Numbered from the stretch's first letter, positions 11,133-23,883 are shown. The stretch is 64,000 nucleotides of DNA from Nemophila menziesii (GCA_029959085.1 JARWIR010000008.1:2046001-2110000), one strand, 5' to 3'. Numbers and translations are program-made. The notes: generated by a model from the sequence alone, not told the origin.

Positions 11133-12438
11133 AGCACATGTTTTATACACATAATTGATACACAAACAATCGTAAGTAGGTGTAATCCAATAAACAGTTA
11201 AGCTTGTGTTCATGTTTAATATTCTTAACATCTATGATTACTCTAATTTAGTATTACATAATGCACATGCTTTATGTAATATAATAAGTTGGTCTTCCAT
11301 GAAAATTATATGGTGGTTTTATGATCAAGAATTTGTTAGATTAACTAGACAAGGAGATACAAGATATTACACACAATTTTTTCATATATATTTTAGCATT
11401 AAGAAATATTTTAATTTTCAGAAAATATTTATTAATACTCTTTCTTATTTAGAAAGCATGTTAACACATTCAATTTTTGTGAGATGAAATCACCCATATC
11501 CCCAATTTGTTCTTATACACTCATGTTGAGATAAAATCCTACCATTTAATGTTCAATTTTTACTAGACTTATATACAAGTTCACAAATAACAATAAAATT
11601 TACTAAAATTGAACAAATTACAAAGGCTCTAAAAATCCCGAATTATGTATAAACTATTAACACAAAAAATCTAGAAATAAAATGAATAAGAGTTTGAATT
11701 CATATATGGTATGTTTTAAAGTAGTATCAACAAGGTAAGAGGATCATATACAAAGATTAAAAACCAAATCATAATTGAACTGGTTAATGAGATTAAGTTG
11801 TTAATCTTTGTTCAAAAGATTAACAACTACACTGTCAAGATTTGCATTTTATATAAGTTGATTAACAAAAATTAATTTTAAAAATCATAATTAATGTCTT
11901 ACAATGCTTACTAAATTATTCCAATGTAGAAAGTAATTATAGTTCATATTCATCAAACACAACAACTTTGTAAAAAAAAAAATCTCATCTTTAAGTAAAT
12001 CTTACCATTATATGTGAGGTGGATGTTCATATTTGACTGAAATATAATGATCAACGATCTTTATTTTTTTATCTTCTTTCTTTTTCTTTCTTCTGACGGT
12101 AATAATCTTATCAGGCATGACACTAAATATAAATATTTTTCTTATTTTACCTATAAGATAATAAATATAAAACGAATAGAGTCATTAATTTGAATTTGTC
12201 TATTATAATCATATACTATATGCCTATGATTAAAACTTATTACTTTGTAGCATATCAAAAAATTTATAAATTTTAAATATGATATGAAATCTTAATTAAA
12301 GGTGTATAATTAAAATGATAAAATTGTACGATAATATACAAAATTAGAATATTAATATTCAATTAGCTAAATTACTGATTTATATTTATTTTACTATTAG
12401 AATTAAAACCCAAACCCACCTTGTATAGATGAGAAGAC

Positions 12439-12935
12439 CTAAATGAATGTCTTTTGTGTGGAGAACAATAAAAAAATATAAAAATGAACTTATACCTTCA
12501 GATTGGAGACGATAGATTTGGTTGGAAATATTGGGAGGTAGTTCAAAGCGGACTTCTGAATTTGTGTTTGTGTGGTGTTTCAAGAATTAGGTTTGGCCTA
12601 AAATGAATGTGTTTTGTTTGGAGATGAAAAAAATGTAAAAATGAACTTATACTTTCAGATCGGAGATGATAGAATTGGGTGGAAATATTTGGAGGTCATT
12701 CAAAGCGGACTTGTGAGTTGTGTTTGGAGAAGATGTTGGTGGTGTTTTACTAATTAAGTTTGACCTAAAATGAATGTGTTTTTTGTGGAGAAAAGGAAAA
12801 AAAATTGTAGGAATAAACTTATACCTTGAGATTGGAGAAGATAGAATTAAGTGGAAATATCTGGAGGTAGTTCAAAGCCGAGATATGAGTTATTTGGAGA
12901 AAACGTTGGCCGCGTGGTGTTTTAAGAACTAGGTT
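12439..12935. repeat. Tandem repeat, three copies of about 160-170 bp
   Basis: Copies begin at 12439, 12598 and 12765, each with CTAAA(A)TGAATGTNTTTT, and each contains AACTTATACCTT(C/T)AGAT and GGAGGTNNTTCAAAGC. On the minus strand each copy has a donor-like AAGGTATAAGTT after a short open stretch, best kept in the first copy (FELPPNISNQIYRLQSEG). The matching place in block B (about 23580) has lost or never had the triplication. Confidence 0.8.
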
Positions 12936-12989
12936 TTAGTAGTCTGTCTAGGTTTTCAGTATAAGATTTGTTTGAAATGGTTTTTTTGA

Positions 12990-13380
12990 AATGGTTACAT
13001 TGGAGTTTGACCAACGGGTTTGGATCTATTTTATGGCTAATAAGAAGGGAATAGAAATTTTTAAAAGGTTATTGGCCTAAGGAATTTTGGGTACAAAAAT
13101 ATTGGATTTAGATGAATAAGCTTGAGGAATTTATTTCTATATAGGAAGGAATAGAAATTTTGTTCCTAAATATTATTGACCCAAAATTTTTAAGATCCAA
13201 AATATTGAATTTCAACCAAAGGGTCTGACACCTATTTTATTCCAAATAAGGAGGAAATAAAAAAAATTGTTTGGAAAGATTATGGCCCAATTTTTGCTGT
13301 CCAAAACCAACCTGTATGGGTCCTATTTTATTTCTAAGATGGAGTAAATTGAAAGGTCTTTCAGTTTAGAAACAAAAAAG
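12990..13380. repeat. Degenerate tandem repeat of about 105 bp
   Basis: Repeated motif set: ACCTATTTTATT..TAATAAGGAGGGAATAGAAATTT, then TTGGCCCAA, then AATATTGAATTT..ACCAA. It occurs about three and a half times here and again at 23700-24130 in block B. Confidence 0.7.
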
Positions 13381-14805
13381 ATATTGTTGGCTAAAATTAT
13401 CCATCTATTATAAATGAATTATATTTCTCACAAAATTATTTTTTCACTACTATTCTCATATTCAAAACATTATAGTCTTCACTTCTCATATTTTTTTTAA
13501 TCACAAAGCCTAGTAAACCCTAGGCTCAAATATAGAAAAGGGAGTTATTTAAATTATACTTAAATAGTGCATCCATATCTATCTTTGAGCACAATTTCTA
13601 TGAAACTCCTTTTCAATCACTGAACCAGGTAAGCTTTAGGCTTAAAGATCGGTTAATTACTTAGGGAGTTCAATCTCAAAAAGTTCTAAGAGTCCATCAT
13701 ATGGTTCTTAGCATGTGTTATGAGTGTGGTTGTCGGCGTGTATATGTATATGAAGTTAACTAGGTTAGATCTAGTAACATTGTTAGTCTATGTATGATCT
13801 GAAAAGTAAGAAATTGTGTGATTATACATGGTTGAAGTGCAAGTACAATACAAATGTAGCGTCTAAATGATTGAGTAATCAGTTTACATGAACACATACA
13901 TAGTTAAGCATAATATTTCTCAAACAATCTTACATATGTGTAACTCAACAAGTATTTAAGTACATATTTGTGTTCTAACATCTGTCAATTATTCTCATTT
14001 TCTGTGACGTATATAGCACATGATTTAATTCATAAAATAAGTATGGTCTTTCATGAAAATAATATGGTTTTTTACAAGTATTGTACAACAAGATCAAGAG
14101 TTTGTTACCTTAACTAGAAACGAGGATACAACATCGCATACACAACTTACTCGTCTATGCTTTAACACTAAGAAAATTCGTCAAGTTTGCAAAAGGATTT
14201 ATTAATGGTATTTCTTATCTAGAAAGCAAGTTAACACATTCAATTTTTCATATATGAGAATATTTAGTTCATAAGTGGTGTAAACTAAAAACATTAGCGA
14301 CGCTTAATTTTATATTCTCCCACCCAATATATCCATATACACTTCATGTTGAGATAAAATTACACCATTTGTTCTTCAATTTTTACTAGGTTTACATACA
14401 AAGTCACAAATAACAATAGAAGGTAATCTAATGAACCAAAATTGCAGATAAGTTATTAACAAGCAAAAACTAGATAAAATGCATAAGGGCTTTAACTCAT
14501 ATATTATTTTACAGCAGTAACAACACTTTAAAATGATCACGATACAAACATTAATAACCAAATCATAACAGGAATTATTAACGGATATCTTATTGTAAAC
14601 AAATACCAAAATTGTAAAATTTTATCACTAAAGTTGACACTTTGTTCAATAGATTCCATTATAGTTCATATTCATCAAACAAAACAAATATTTAAGAAAT
14701 TTCGAACATCTTAGAAAGTAAATCTTACCAGGACAAGTGATGCTTATATTTATTAAAGTACAAAAAGTAATAAATGAATCATCCATGTGAGAACTGGATA
14801 ATGTT

Positions 14806-15790
14806 TTAAATAAAAAATTCAAGTGGAAGGTATGACCTCATCATAAATGAGACGACTATGTAAGGTATATTGCTTACAACAACAACAATACTTCTTGCAT
14901 ATACAAAAATATGTAGAATAGGGAACCAGTTCTTCTTTAGCCTGTGGGATGTGTTTTGTATACCGGGAGGGGCGGTCAAGAGATGACCTACATCCTGAAT
15001 GGTAGAAATCACAAGAATGGATCTTGAGTATGACTCATTATACTTTGAAACATAAAAGTAATTCTCTGTGTAATTAAATTTCATTGTGGTTTCAGACAAG
15101 ATGCAAAGCTACAACTGTATGTGTTAATCTTCCACTTATATTAAAACACGATGTTTAGAAATATCAACAAACATCACAAGATAACACTCGACTTGAAGTA
15201 CCACATCACTTGATTGGCAAACCTTCCATGTACAATAGTAGTTAAATTTGATATGCCATTTAATTAGACTTGGTAGATAATATGCTAGTATAATATTTGG
15301 CAAGAATGGGACACTTGTATATTTTTCCATTAGAATATTATAAATACCATTAATAAACTCGGTTATTGGGAGCTCACTCTTAACCTTAATCTGATTATTA
15401 AATGACTCGACAACATTTGATGCCATATCACCGTAATATTTTCCTAGGAAAGGGGTACCTAAGTATAAAAATTAAAGGCATAGGAACTTCTGGTCTCTAT
15501 AAATTTGACTAGATCCCGGTCACAATCAAACAAATTCATGGTGTGAGCATATTTTCCAAGAAGTAGCGACATAGACTCAGTATAAACTTTAGCACCTTTA
15601 CATTTGAGTTTCAAGTATTTCTTGATATGAAGCATACAAAATGAATGACGGGGTCTTGAAAAAGCCGAGCTGACATCTACTACAATACCAAGACGACGAT
15701 ATGTAATGAAAGTTGTCTCACAATCATCAAGATACAAAGTAAATGTCTAAAGAAATTTTGTCCAATTTACAGTATCATGATCATGCATAC
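14806..15790 (-). pseudogene. Mutator-like (MULE) transposase relic, copy A
   Basis: Three minus-strand ORFs in order form the C-terminal half of a MuDR-type transposase. 15737-15459 carries ITYRRLGIVVDVSSAF..HSFCMLHIKKYLKLK, matching the segment of plant MULE transposases with F-x-SDRQKGL...H-x-C-x-x-H. 15426-15136 starts MASNVVESFNNQIK, matching the conserved SN-x-ESFN motif. 15099-14806 has NYFYVSKYNESYSRSI and SHRLKKN, like the tail after the SWIM zinc finger. The SWIM cysteines are largely lost and frames shift between ORFs. The enzyme would cut and paste the element. No terminal inverted repeats were found. The same relic recurs at 26090-27080. Confidence 0.8.
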
Positions 15791-16280
15791 ATAAAATGCA
15801 CTTGGGGAACAATCCTGAAAAATAGGTTACACAAAACTATGTGAAATCAATAAAGTCTGAGTTATGGGAAAATTCCCATAACTCAATAAAGAATACAAAC
15901 AAAGTTTAAAAATAATTAATAAAAAAATAAAATGAGATATACAAAGACAATTATAAGATTTAAGAATGAAATAAACACAAAACGAAGAAGACAATAGCAA
16001 AAAAACTGATTTGATTTAATATCATTTAGATTTTTCAAAGGTAATGTGTGTATAAAGAATTAAGCATCTCAAGATTCACAAATAGAATTATCAACTAGCC
16101 AGACGAACCTATATTAAATGAGAGAAAAATTTCGTCGCTAAAGTCTTTATTCATTAGTGACGCGAATTGTCATCACTAATGTATGGTTTTATTTTGTTCA
16201 CAAAGTTACCAACTAAATAGTGATGACATTCATACATCATTGCAAATGATCACCCACTAGCGCTGAAAAAATATAATCGC
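15791..16280. other. No gene; possible transposon-end sequence
   Basis: AT-rich. Around 16130-16260 short motifs GTCGCTAAAG, TTAGTGACGC and CATCACTAATG resemble the sub-terminal repeats of plant DNA transposons, but I could not pair them into clear terminal inverted repeats. Confidence 0.35.
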
Positions 16281-16289
16281 GAATTACAC

Positions 16290-16915
16290 CTTTGCTAAAG
16301 GAGTGCGCCGTAATAGTGGCACGAGCACTGTTAGAGCCAAAGTTTTGTCTAGAGACTATGTGAGAGTTTGGAGGGACTCCTAATGGCAAGGGTAACCGTG
16401 CGTATTCCATAAAGCAATTTGGATGGGTAAAACCGATACAAGGACTAAAGTTAACGTGGATGGAAGTTTTAACCCGACGTTTGGGTTAGGTAGAACGTAA
16501 GGACTGTTGAGGGATAGAAACGACGATTAGATGGAGGTTCTGCGAGGAGTTTGAGTTTTTTACTTCCTACCACTATAGAGTTAATCTCTCTCAATGAAGG
16601 GTATAATATGGGTGGAACAGTTAGGGTTACAAAATCTATGTATCGAAGTCAACTAACGTGAGTTCTTATAATGATTTAAGGCGAGTGCAATAATCAAGGG
16701 CCCAGAGTTAGGTGGACCGAAAATATAAAGAGAATCTTAAGTTGGAACCCACTTTTTAATGTGAGCAGAAAATATATCGAGAAGAAAATGTTTGTGTGGA
16801 TTGGTTAACCAGAAAAAGGGCGAACCGATAGAACTGGAACATGATCTTTCATAAAAGGCTATAGGGGACGACACTTCATTTGATTCGTGATAAAATCAAG
16901 CGGGTGTCTCCTAGA
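16290..16915 (+). pseudogene. RNase H domain fragment of a non-LTR retrotransposon
   Basis: In broken plus-strand frames the core TKVNVDGSFNPTFGLGRT (about 16440-16500) marks the first strand of the RVT_3 RNase H fold, with its catalytic Asp (VDGSF). Later, IYREENVCVDWLTRKRANR (about 16770-16825) matches the conserved R-E-x-N-x-x-A-D-x-L-A-K-x-G end of this domain. Several stops and frameshifts lie between. Base composition is richer in G than the neighbours. The domain would remove RNA from the RNA/DNA hybrid during target-primed insertion. No matching reverse transcriptase lies beside it. Confidence 0.65.
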
Positions 16916-17311
16916 CATTTATGGTACTCCTTTTGCGTGAACTAGTATTCCTTTTTCACGGTTTAGGATATCCAGTGTATAAATAAAATATTTCCAAATC
17001 GGAGATACGTACCGAAGACAGCTCTCTTTTGTATGGTTGAATTCCAAAACACATTGAATGCAAGTACCAAAGTGGAAGAATATCAAATGGATGGAACATT
17101 TTTTAATGAAATGCAACTTTTGAATATAAGACTTTATTAACTTTTAAGTGTAGAGAATAAACTGAATTAGAAACCAGATATATGTGATCGTGAAAATATA
17201 AGTATGTAAGAAAACCTCTAGATTTAGTTTTTAATTCCAAGTATATTTCTCACTAGCCTATAATCTCAGTTTTGTTTTTCTAAAAACAAAACATATAATC
17301 CAGATTAAGTA
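16916..17311. other. Spacer before the first SDR pseudogene, nothing recognised
   Basis: A 65-codon minus ORF at 16919-17116 has no recognisable motif. The 3' flank of the SDR fragment begins near 17311. Confidence 0.5.
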
Positions 17312-17990
17312 GCAGCTCTACCATTAATCACTAGGTTATGCCCTGATAAATACAGAATAAACTGAAGCAAGAAACAACGCGGCATGGCAACATGCTTAAC
17401 CTTTAATGCAGTATCATTCAATTGTGTTTTTGGCTGGAAAACTTTTCAAATGCCTCCACATCCAAGTTGAATTTTTTCATCGCCGGTGGTGTAGCTGTTG
17501 CATTTGGTGAGACAGCGTTTATTTCAATTCCATACTCTCCAAGTTGTTTGCTTGCACATTGCATAAGTCTCAATACTGCATGCTTGGACATGTAATAATC
17601 AGTCTCCTTACAGGAACCTTTTAGAGACATACCACTCACGTTATATTATCTTGTACATTATGTTCAACCATTACACGTGCAGCATGTTTTACACAAGCAG
17701 TGATACCCCACACGTTAATCGCAAATAGGCTAGGCTATCAAATGTAGAAAGGTTGAAATCAATGATCTTTAGATCATATGTAGTAGTCGTTTTTAAAATA
17801 CCAGCATTACTAAACATGATATCAAGTTGGACGTATTTCTTAATGGTCCAGACCAGCAGTACACTATCTTTATATGCATCACTAACATCATAGTGGAAGT
17901 AGCTGCAATTATTTGAGCCATCTTATTTAACCTCTGTAACAACTGCGGCGTTCACATTGGGGATGACAATATTCAAGGTTGGACCTTTTT
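17312..17990 (-). pseudogene. Short-chain dehydrogenase/reductase (SDR110C-like) pseudogene 1, N-terminus missing
   Basis: The minus strand, read in shifting frames, gives NCSYFHYDVSDA, QLDIMFSNAGIL (the NNAG motif, here SNAG), KHAARVMVE, then the active-site region DYYMSKHAVLRLMQCASKQL with Y-x-x-x-K kept. It ends with SGHNLVINGRA (usual ending SGHNLVVDGG). The closest family is plant NAD-dependent SDRs such as secoisolariciresinol-dehydrogenase-like and ABA2-like proteins. The T-G-x-x-x-G-I-G cofactor motif is absent: upstream of about 17990 the sequence no longer matches. There are several stops and frameshifts. It shares its wording with the copies at 20165-20681 and 28611-29405. Confidence 0.8.
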
Positions 17991-18756
17991 TTCTTCTGGT
18001 AACATTTCCAAACATGGTCAATGACGTTTACAAGTACCAAATCCAAAATCAGATATTCCCCAAAACTTTCAATCTCCCTACAATCACCGCCACGGGGTCG
18101 GTCAAGGTGGGTGGGTGGTAGTGGTGGTGGTGGTAGTGGTGTGTGGGATATTCCCATTACTCTTCGTTTCTAGAGTCTTGAGCATTTTTGAAATATATAG
18201 AAGGAAGAAATAATATAAACTATTACATGTTTCCTTCATTTCTTATGTGATACAAAGTAAGAGAAAAGATTATTGATTTTTACCTTCATTAAAAGCATGA
18301 TCTATAATTAATAAAAATTTGAGATTCTTTGTTGATTTCCAACATGTTCTTGATGGTGTAGCAAGCACCGGTTTTGTGAGAGAGAGCGGACTTGGATGGT
18401 GTAGCAAGCAAACGTGATCTCTGGTTGTGGCGGTTATCTATGCTGGATAGCTGTTGGGTGGGAGTCAAGTGGGTAGGGATGAATGTGAATTGGGTAGGAA
18501 GGGGTGAGTGTAAGATTATAAGTTTATGGTTTGAAATTTTGTAATTCAAGTCATACTTGGTGATGTGGTAAAATTGCCTACGATAATACTGATATAGTGC
18601 CTATATGATATTGATTGACAGGAAATTAAAAAAAAAAACCATGATATCACAAAAAAATTTAATATAAAAGATCATTTCAAGGTTTTTTCATAGATTATGA
18701 GCCAAGAAAGACAACTACCTGGGATATCTAAATTGACCCAAAGACGCCTGCCGACC
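17991..18756. other. No gene; GGT-rich microsatellite
   Basis: 18108-18147 is a GTG/GGT-rich simple repeat, which yields the proline-rich shadow ORF on the minus strand. At 18355-18410 the phrase GATGGTGTAGCAAGCA occurs twice, about 44 bases apart. The minus ORF at 18289-18549 has no recognisable motif. Confidence 0.5.
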
Positions 18757-19500
18757 TTTAATGAGTTTACTAGTTTTTGACTGTCAAGGAATTCGGGCGC
18801 CCTTGACAATATCCATCATTAAGTCCAGACTGGGTAGGTATAAACCCAGGATCGCTTGTTTGTTCGAGACGATGTTACGTGATAAAGATTTTAATGATGT
18901 TTTGAAAACCATTAAATACGCTAATCAATTTTTAAGAACCATGTCGGTAGTGCTTATCACTCCTAGGACATTTTGATCATATGGCAGGAGATTTTCAATC
19001 TAAATGTTGATTTTTCTAGACAATATCATGTTATTTTACATATTAATGATGTATGTTTTCCCTATTACATTGTGTGTGTCCATGCGCCTAACAACTCTGA
19101 GGATCGCCTTAATTTGTGGTATGAGAGTTCTAATTGGAGAAGTAATATTAATCAACCTTGTATACTAATTGGTGATTTTAATGATATTTTAAAGGTTAAT
19201 GAGATATAAAGTAATACCCCGCCTATTAATAAACATATTATAGAATCCAATGAGTTTATCTCGAATAATGATTTTGCTGAAATTAAATCTTATGGGTGTT
19301 TTTTTACTTGGACTAATCGGAGACAAAGTAATACTCTCGTCAAGGTTAAACTTGATCGTGATTTCCTTCTAATGATTTGATTAACAGACTCCCAAATGCA
19401 CAATTATTTACCACCAACGATTGGATCAGATCACTCGCCGCTCATTCTATAATATGATCTTCGATGAGATAGGGACAAAGATGGTTCAGATTCGAGTCTT
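18757..19500 (+). pseudogene. LINE endonuclease (EEP/APE-like) fragment
   Basis: Plus-strand frames give DCQGIRAPLTISIIKS and KPRIACLFETML, the start of the apurinic-type endonuclease of plant LINEs (usual form WNCRGL...P.I..L.ET). Next come YIVCVHAPN and CILIGDFNDIL (the G-D-F-N catalytic core), FFTWTNRRQ, VKLDR, and a broken GSDHSPL near 19420-19440 with the catalytic Asp-His. Stops at 18976 and 19209 and later frameshifts break it. The endonuclease would nick target DNA. The reverse transcriptase is missing. The wording is close to the minus-strand element at 60213-61075. Confidence 0.8.
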
Positions 19501-20164
19501 TTTGGTTCAGATTTGAATCATTCAAGTAGCTGATAAATCATTTTGGTCCTTACCTTTCTCATCTGTAGAGACTCCTAAATGTGAAATAATGACAATATAT
19601 AGGTGAATTTTGTGTATTGACTCCTATACAGGGGTTAACCACCCTATGGTCATGAGGGGACCATGATCCTTTAAAAGAAGATTTAAGGAGAAGAATATGA
19701 ATTGTTATTTATTATATAAATGGTTCATATCTAAATCATGGTTAGTCTTCGATCCGATATTTAGATATTAATATATCTGATTATCTGGTATCATCAAAGT
19801 AGTTAACTGAATCATTTTAGTCGTCCCCGACTTTATCTGTAGAGACATGTGTGCAGTAACATACAATTTTAGTCCGTCCAATAACTTATCATTATATCAA
19901 TTAAGTAGAAGAGTAACACTTCTTCCTTGTTTCAAATGTAAGGCATAGGTAACTTTATCATTATTCATTTATATATGTGAAAATTGTTACTATAACCACA
20001 GACAGATTTTCAGTCAAGATGGACTAATATTTATCAAAAGACTAATCCCTCATTGGAATGTAATTTAAGCACAAAAGGACTAATTTTTTAGTTGAGGTGG
20101 ACTACAATAATTTTTAATTTACATTTTTCACCGTACAAAATATATCATACAAATTCATATTGTA
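19501..20164. other. Non-coding; relic of SDR upstream sequence
   Basis: 19534-19640 (TTTTGGTCCTTACCTTTCTC...) resembles the 5' flank of the SDR copy at 29440-29520 (TTTGGTCCTTACTTCTCTCC). A similar phrase recurs near 19810-19850, so duplicated promoter-side pieces are scattered here. No gene. Confidence 0.45.
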
Positions 20165-20681
20165 TCGTCCGGGTATATACTGCATACTTAGACATGAAAT
20201 AATCAGTCCCCTTCCCGATACTTGTTTAGCCGCTACACTCGTTCTGCAGATTATATTGCCTTTTACTTGTCGCTCAACCATTACACGTGTAGCGTGTATT
20301 ACAAAAGCAATCGTAATCTTTACGTTAACTGCGATCATGAGACTATCTAGTCAAGACAAGTCGACATCAAGGATCTTTTGATCTGATCTAGTAGTGGAGG
20401 TATAGATTCCAGCTAAACATGAATAGAAGCTGACCATTGTTATTGACTGTAACCATGGCACTAACTTTATCTTCATTACTAACATTGTAGTGGAAGTAGC
20501 AACAAATTTTTGAGATTATGTAGACAACCACTTTTTGGCCTAAATCAGATATCACGGTTGTGCATGGACCGTGATTGGCAAAGAGATGCATTATTGTTAC
20601 CTTTCATATCCCACTCACAACCCCGGTGATTATAGCAACTTTACCTTCTAATTTCCTAATAGAAGGACAAGATTCTGCCAT
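20165..20681 (-). pseudogene. SDR110C-like pseudogene 2, C-terminus missing
   Basis: It starts at ATG 20679-20681 and reads [20 protein letters not shown], then VVSGI followed by a stop in the cofactor loop (usual TGxxxGIG). It continues with HLFANHGPCTTVI, a short piece of DLGQK, CCYFHYNVSNEDKVSAMV, a broken QL..MF.NAG, then RVMVERQVKGNIIC before the active-site region. The match stops near 20165, just after the Tyr-x-x-x-Lys site where the frame is already shifted. No terminal third is present. The order of motifs is the same as in the nearly complete copy at 28611-29405. Confidence 0.8.
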
Positions 20682-22330
20682 GTTGGTTAAACGAGAGAAA
20701 AAAATGTTGATTTGTTTTTTGTTTTTTCAGTTTTTTTAATTAATATAAATATTGGTTCAAATGTAAGACGACTAAATCGATTTGATCCAAGGGTGACTAT
20801 CCTATGTTCAGGAAATATGTGGTAACAATTATACAGGGGTAGCCGTCCTATGTTCAGGAACCATGTTCCCCGGTTTTTTCCCTCGAAATTAATTTATTAA
20901 TTTTTAACCCTTAGAGTATATTTGTGGTTCCATCTGAAATTTCATAGTCTCTTTGTTTTGTAAATATAATTATCTAATGGCTCTTGATTACCTTTTCTCG
21001 ATATCCAAACATACCGCTTAATTTATTCTTCACACTAAAAGTTAAATATAAGATTTTAAACTATAATTTTTTTCTCACTTCCCATTATATCTTTAAATTA
21101 TTCTAACCAAACAAAATATTAAAAACCACCCATCCCACTAACAACAATAGTCTCTTTGTATCTTTCTCTCTCTCCAAATGACAGATTTATTTTATGAACC
21201 AAGAAACCATAGTGTTTGAATATCCCCACCATACACTCTACCACCAGATTTAGATTTAAACGAGTAGTGATAGCGTTGTCGAGCTCTGAAGCAGTGATGG
21301 TAGATCTCGAATTCCAGGTGTTCGATTCATGTGTTCATTAAAGTATATTTGTTGGTATTAAAGCGATCTATGGAGCAGTAAAGCTCGATAATTAGTGAAG
21401 CTCTGAAATTGCGTTGAATACTCAGTGAATCTGAATGCCATGGTTGAAGCATGGCCAAATTCCTTTTCATTATGCTGGTGCGTCAATGACAATGTTTTCA
21501 AGCTTGGTCAAACCTTATAGGTGAAGAAGATGATTCGCAGGCCATCTAACTTCCATGGCGAGCTGGGATCTCGAGTTCCCATGGAAGTTATGCAGGCCAT
21601 GGAAGTGTTCAATAGAGAAGCAATGGTTGTCCATATCTTCGAGATTTAGGGATGGTTCGACATTTATTCTTTGGGTGAAGTCATTACAGGTCAGATCTCA
21701 CTTCCATGAAGTTCCGTTTTGTTGGTGAGTAGCCTCAAATACTCAATGAATTTAAGTTAGTTTTGTTGAGCCGCTTCTTTGGAGAAGATGATTCGAAATG
21801 CTAATACTCTACGAAACAGCCCGATGACATGATGACGTCAGTAACATGTAAATTAATCTTTTTTTTTATAATTTTATATAATATGGTTCTTTTTAGGTAT
21901 GTTTTTTATTTTATTATTTATTAAGTGTTGTAACTTTTTTCCGTTATTAAAATAAATTGTGTGCTATTACTCACTTATTTTTCTATTAGTTGTTAATTTT
22001 TGACATACTTAGTGTTTTTGGATCATACTCAGAGATTTTTGCTGAGTACTTAGTAAATATTTCCAGATACGCGTTGAACTTCGATACTCAGTGAAAGCAC
22101 TGAGTACGCTCCACTTGGTGATTCCGAAGGTAGCTGGTGGATGGTTGTTGGAGGTGAACAATACCGATAGTCTGTGACTCGTCAAGTGACTCACTGAGTT
22201 GGTGAATTATACTTAGTCCCACTTGTTTTTTGTCTTTATGTTGTTATTATTTTAGCTGATTATATTTTAGTATTTGGTCACTCATAAGATTTAGTGGTAA
22301 CCTCTTTGAAAAAGTATCCAACCACATGTT
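20682..22330. other. Gene-free stretch with ACTCAGTGA-type motifs
   Basis: No protein match. 20830-20870 (ACAGGGGTAGCCGTCCTATG) resembles 19630-19660. Between about 21410 and 22200 the motif ACTCAGTGA or its variants recurs. At 22085-22106 it forms a perfect hairpin, TACTCAGTG-AAAG-CACTGAGTA. The minus ORF at 22009-22194 lies over these repeats and is not called. Confidence 0.5.
22085..22106. repeat. Short perfect hairpin
   Basis: Nine-base arms TACTCAGTG and CACTGAGTA around the loop AAAG. No T-run follows, so a terminator reading is not supported. Confidence 0.8.
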
Positions 22331-22397
22331 CCCTATTGGCTATAAGGTTTGTCTCCCTGTAGGCCATAAGGTTTGTCTCCCTATAAGCCATAAGATT
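22331..22397. repeat. 24-bp tandem repeat, 2.8 copies
   Basis: The unit is CCCTATTGGCTATAAGGTTTGTCT with small changes (copies start at 22331, 22355 and 22379). It sits just before repeat block B. Confidence 0.85.
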
Positions 22398-23883
22398 AAT
22401 ACTCAAAACAATCATAAGTAGGTATAATACAATAAGAAGTTAAACACATGTTTATGTGTTTAATACTATATCATATATACACATGCGTTTGTAATATGAT
22501 AAGTACGGAATTTGTCACCTTAAGTAGACACGGAGATAGAAGTTAGAACAATCAATTTTCTCGTATATGTTTTAGCACAAAGAAAATACTTCAGTTTTTT
22601 TAGAAAATATTTATTAATGTTCTTTCTTGTTTAGAAAATATGTTAACACAATCAATTTTTGTGAGATGAGATCGCCATATCCCCAATTTGTCCCTATACA
22701 CTTCATAATTATAAAAAAAAAAATCCAACCATTTATTCCTCAATTTTTACTATATTTATATACTAAGTTCACAAATAAGAATAAAAATTTAATAAAATTG
22801 AATTAATTGACAAAGACTCTTATATCCCGAACTCTGCATAAATTATTAACAAACAAAAACTAGAACCAAAGCATAAGGTTTTGAATTCATACATGGAATT
22901 TTTTAATCAGTAAAAGGATCGCGACACAGACATTAAAAACCAAATCATTATTAAATTGATTAAGGGAGATCTAATTTTTAACAAATAACAAAATAATGAC
23001 ATTTCATCACTAAAGTTGTCACTTTGCTTAAGAGATTAACAACTACATTGTGACGATTAATTTTGAAAATCATAATTAAGGAGTGCTTATAATGCTTACC
23101 AGATTATATCATGTGTAAAACAATTATAGTTCATATATTCATCAGACACAACTTTCTAATAAAATTTACTATCTTAACAAGTAAATCTTACCAACTGAGA
23201 GTAGATGTTCATCTTTTCTTCGGTAATGATCTAGGAATGACACTAAATAGTAATTATGGATTGTGTGTCAAATGTAAAAAAATTAATACTAATATTTTCC
23301 TTTTCTTATCCATCACTTAATAAATATTAAACTAATCCTAAGTAATTTATTTGAATATATATTATAATCATATATTATACAATTATAATTAGAACTAATT
23401 AATTGTAGCATATCATAAATATTATAAATGTTAAGTATCAAGAGAAATCTCAAATAAAGGTGATTAATTAACATGATAAAATTATATAAAAATATACACA
23501 AATACTTATAATATTAATATTTAATTAGCATATTATTGATTTATATTCATTTTACTATTAGAATCAAAACTCACATCGTATAGATAAGAAGGTAGAGAAC
23601 GAGTGTGTTTTGGTGGTCCGTCTAGGTTGCAGTGTATGATTTGTTTTTAAATTGTTTTGTTTGTTGTATTAGATATATTGAGTTTTTGGGTGATTTATGA
23701 TTTTTTAAGAATTGTTGGCTCGAAATTTATAAAAATATTGGAATTCGACCAAAGAGTTTGGGGACCTATTTTTTCCTAATAAGGAGGGAATAGAAATTTT
23801 TTCGGAAAGATTATTGGCCCCAAAATCATTGTGGTCCACAAATATTGAACATCGACCAACAGGTTTGGGGAATTGTTTTATTG

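Larger units (their letters stand above)
11129..14800. repeat. Repeat block A, non-coding part
   Basis: No gene is supported. The block has an internal duplication: sequence starting GTTAAGCACATGTTTTATAC (11130) recurs in changed form from about 13900. The whole block also matches 22400-26080, for example the AGTGTGGTTGTCGG stretch at about 13720 and 25015. Two sets of tandem repeats lie inside (12439-12935 and 12990-13380). It is probably the non-coding body of an old Mutator-like element or a nest of several. Confidence 0.6.

Noticed and set aside
10928..11158. 76-codon ORF with a Tyr-Ile repeat
   Set aside because: Produced by the (AT)n microsatellite.
14806..16280. Complete Mutator element with terminal inverted repeats
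   Set aside because: Only transposase pieces were found; no pairable ends or 9-bp duplications could be shown.
17927..18157. Proline-rich minus-strand ORF
   Set aside because: Comes from the GGT-rich simple repeat read in antisense.
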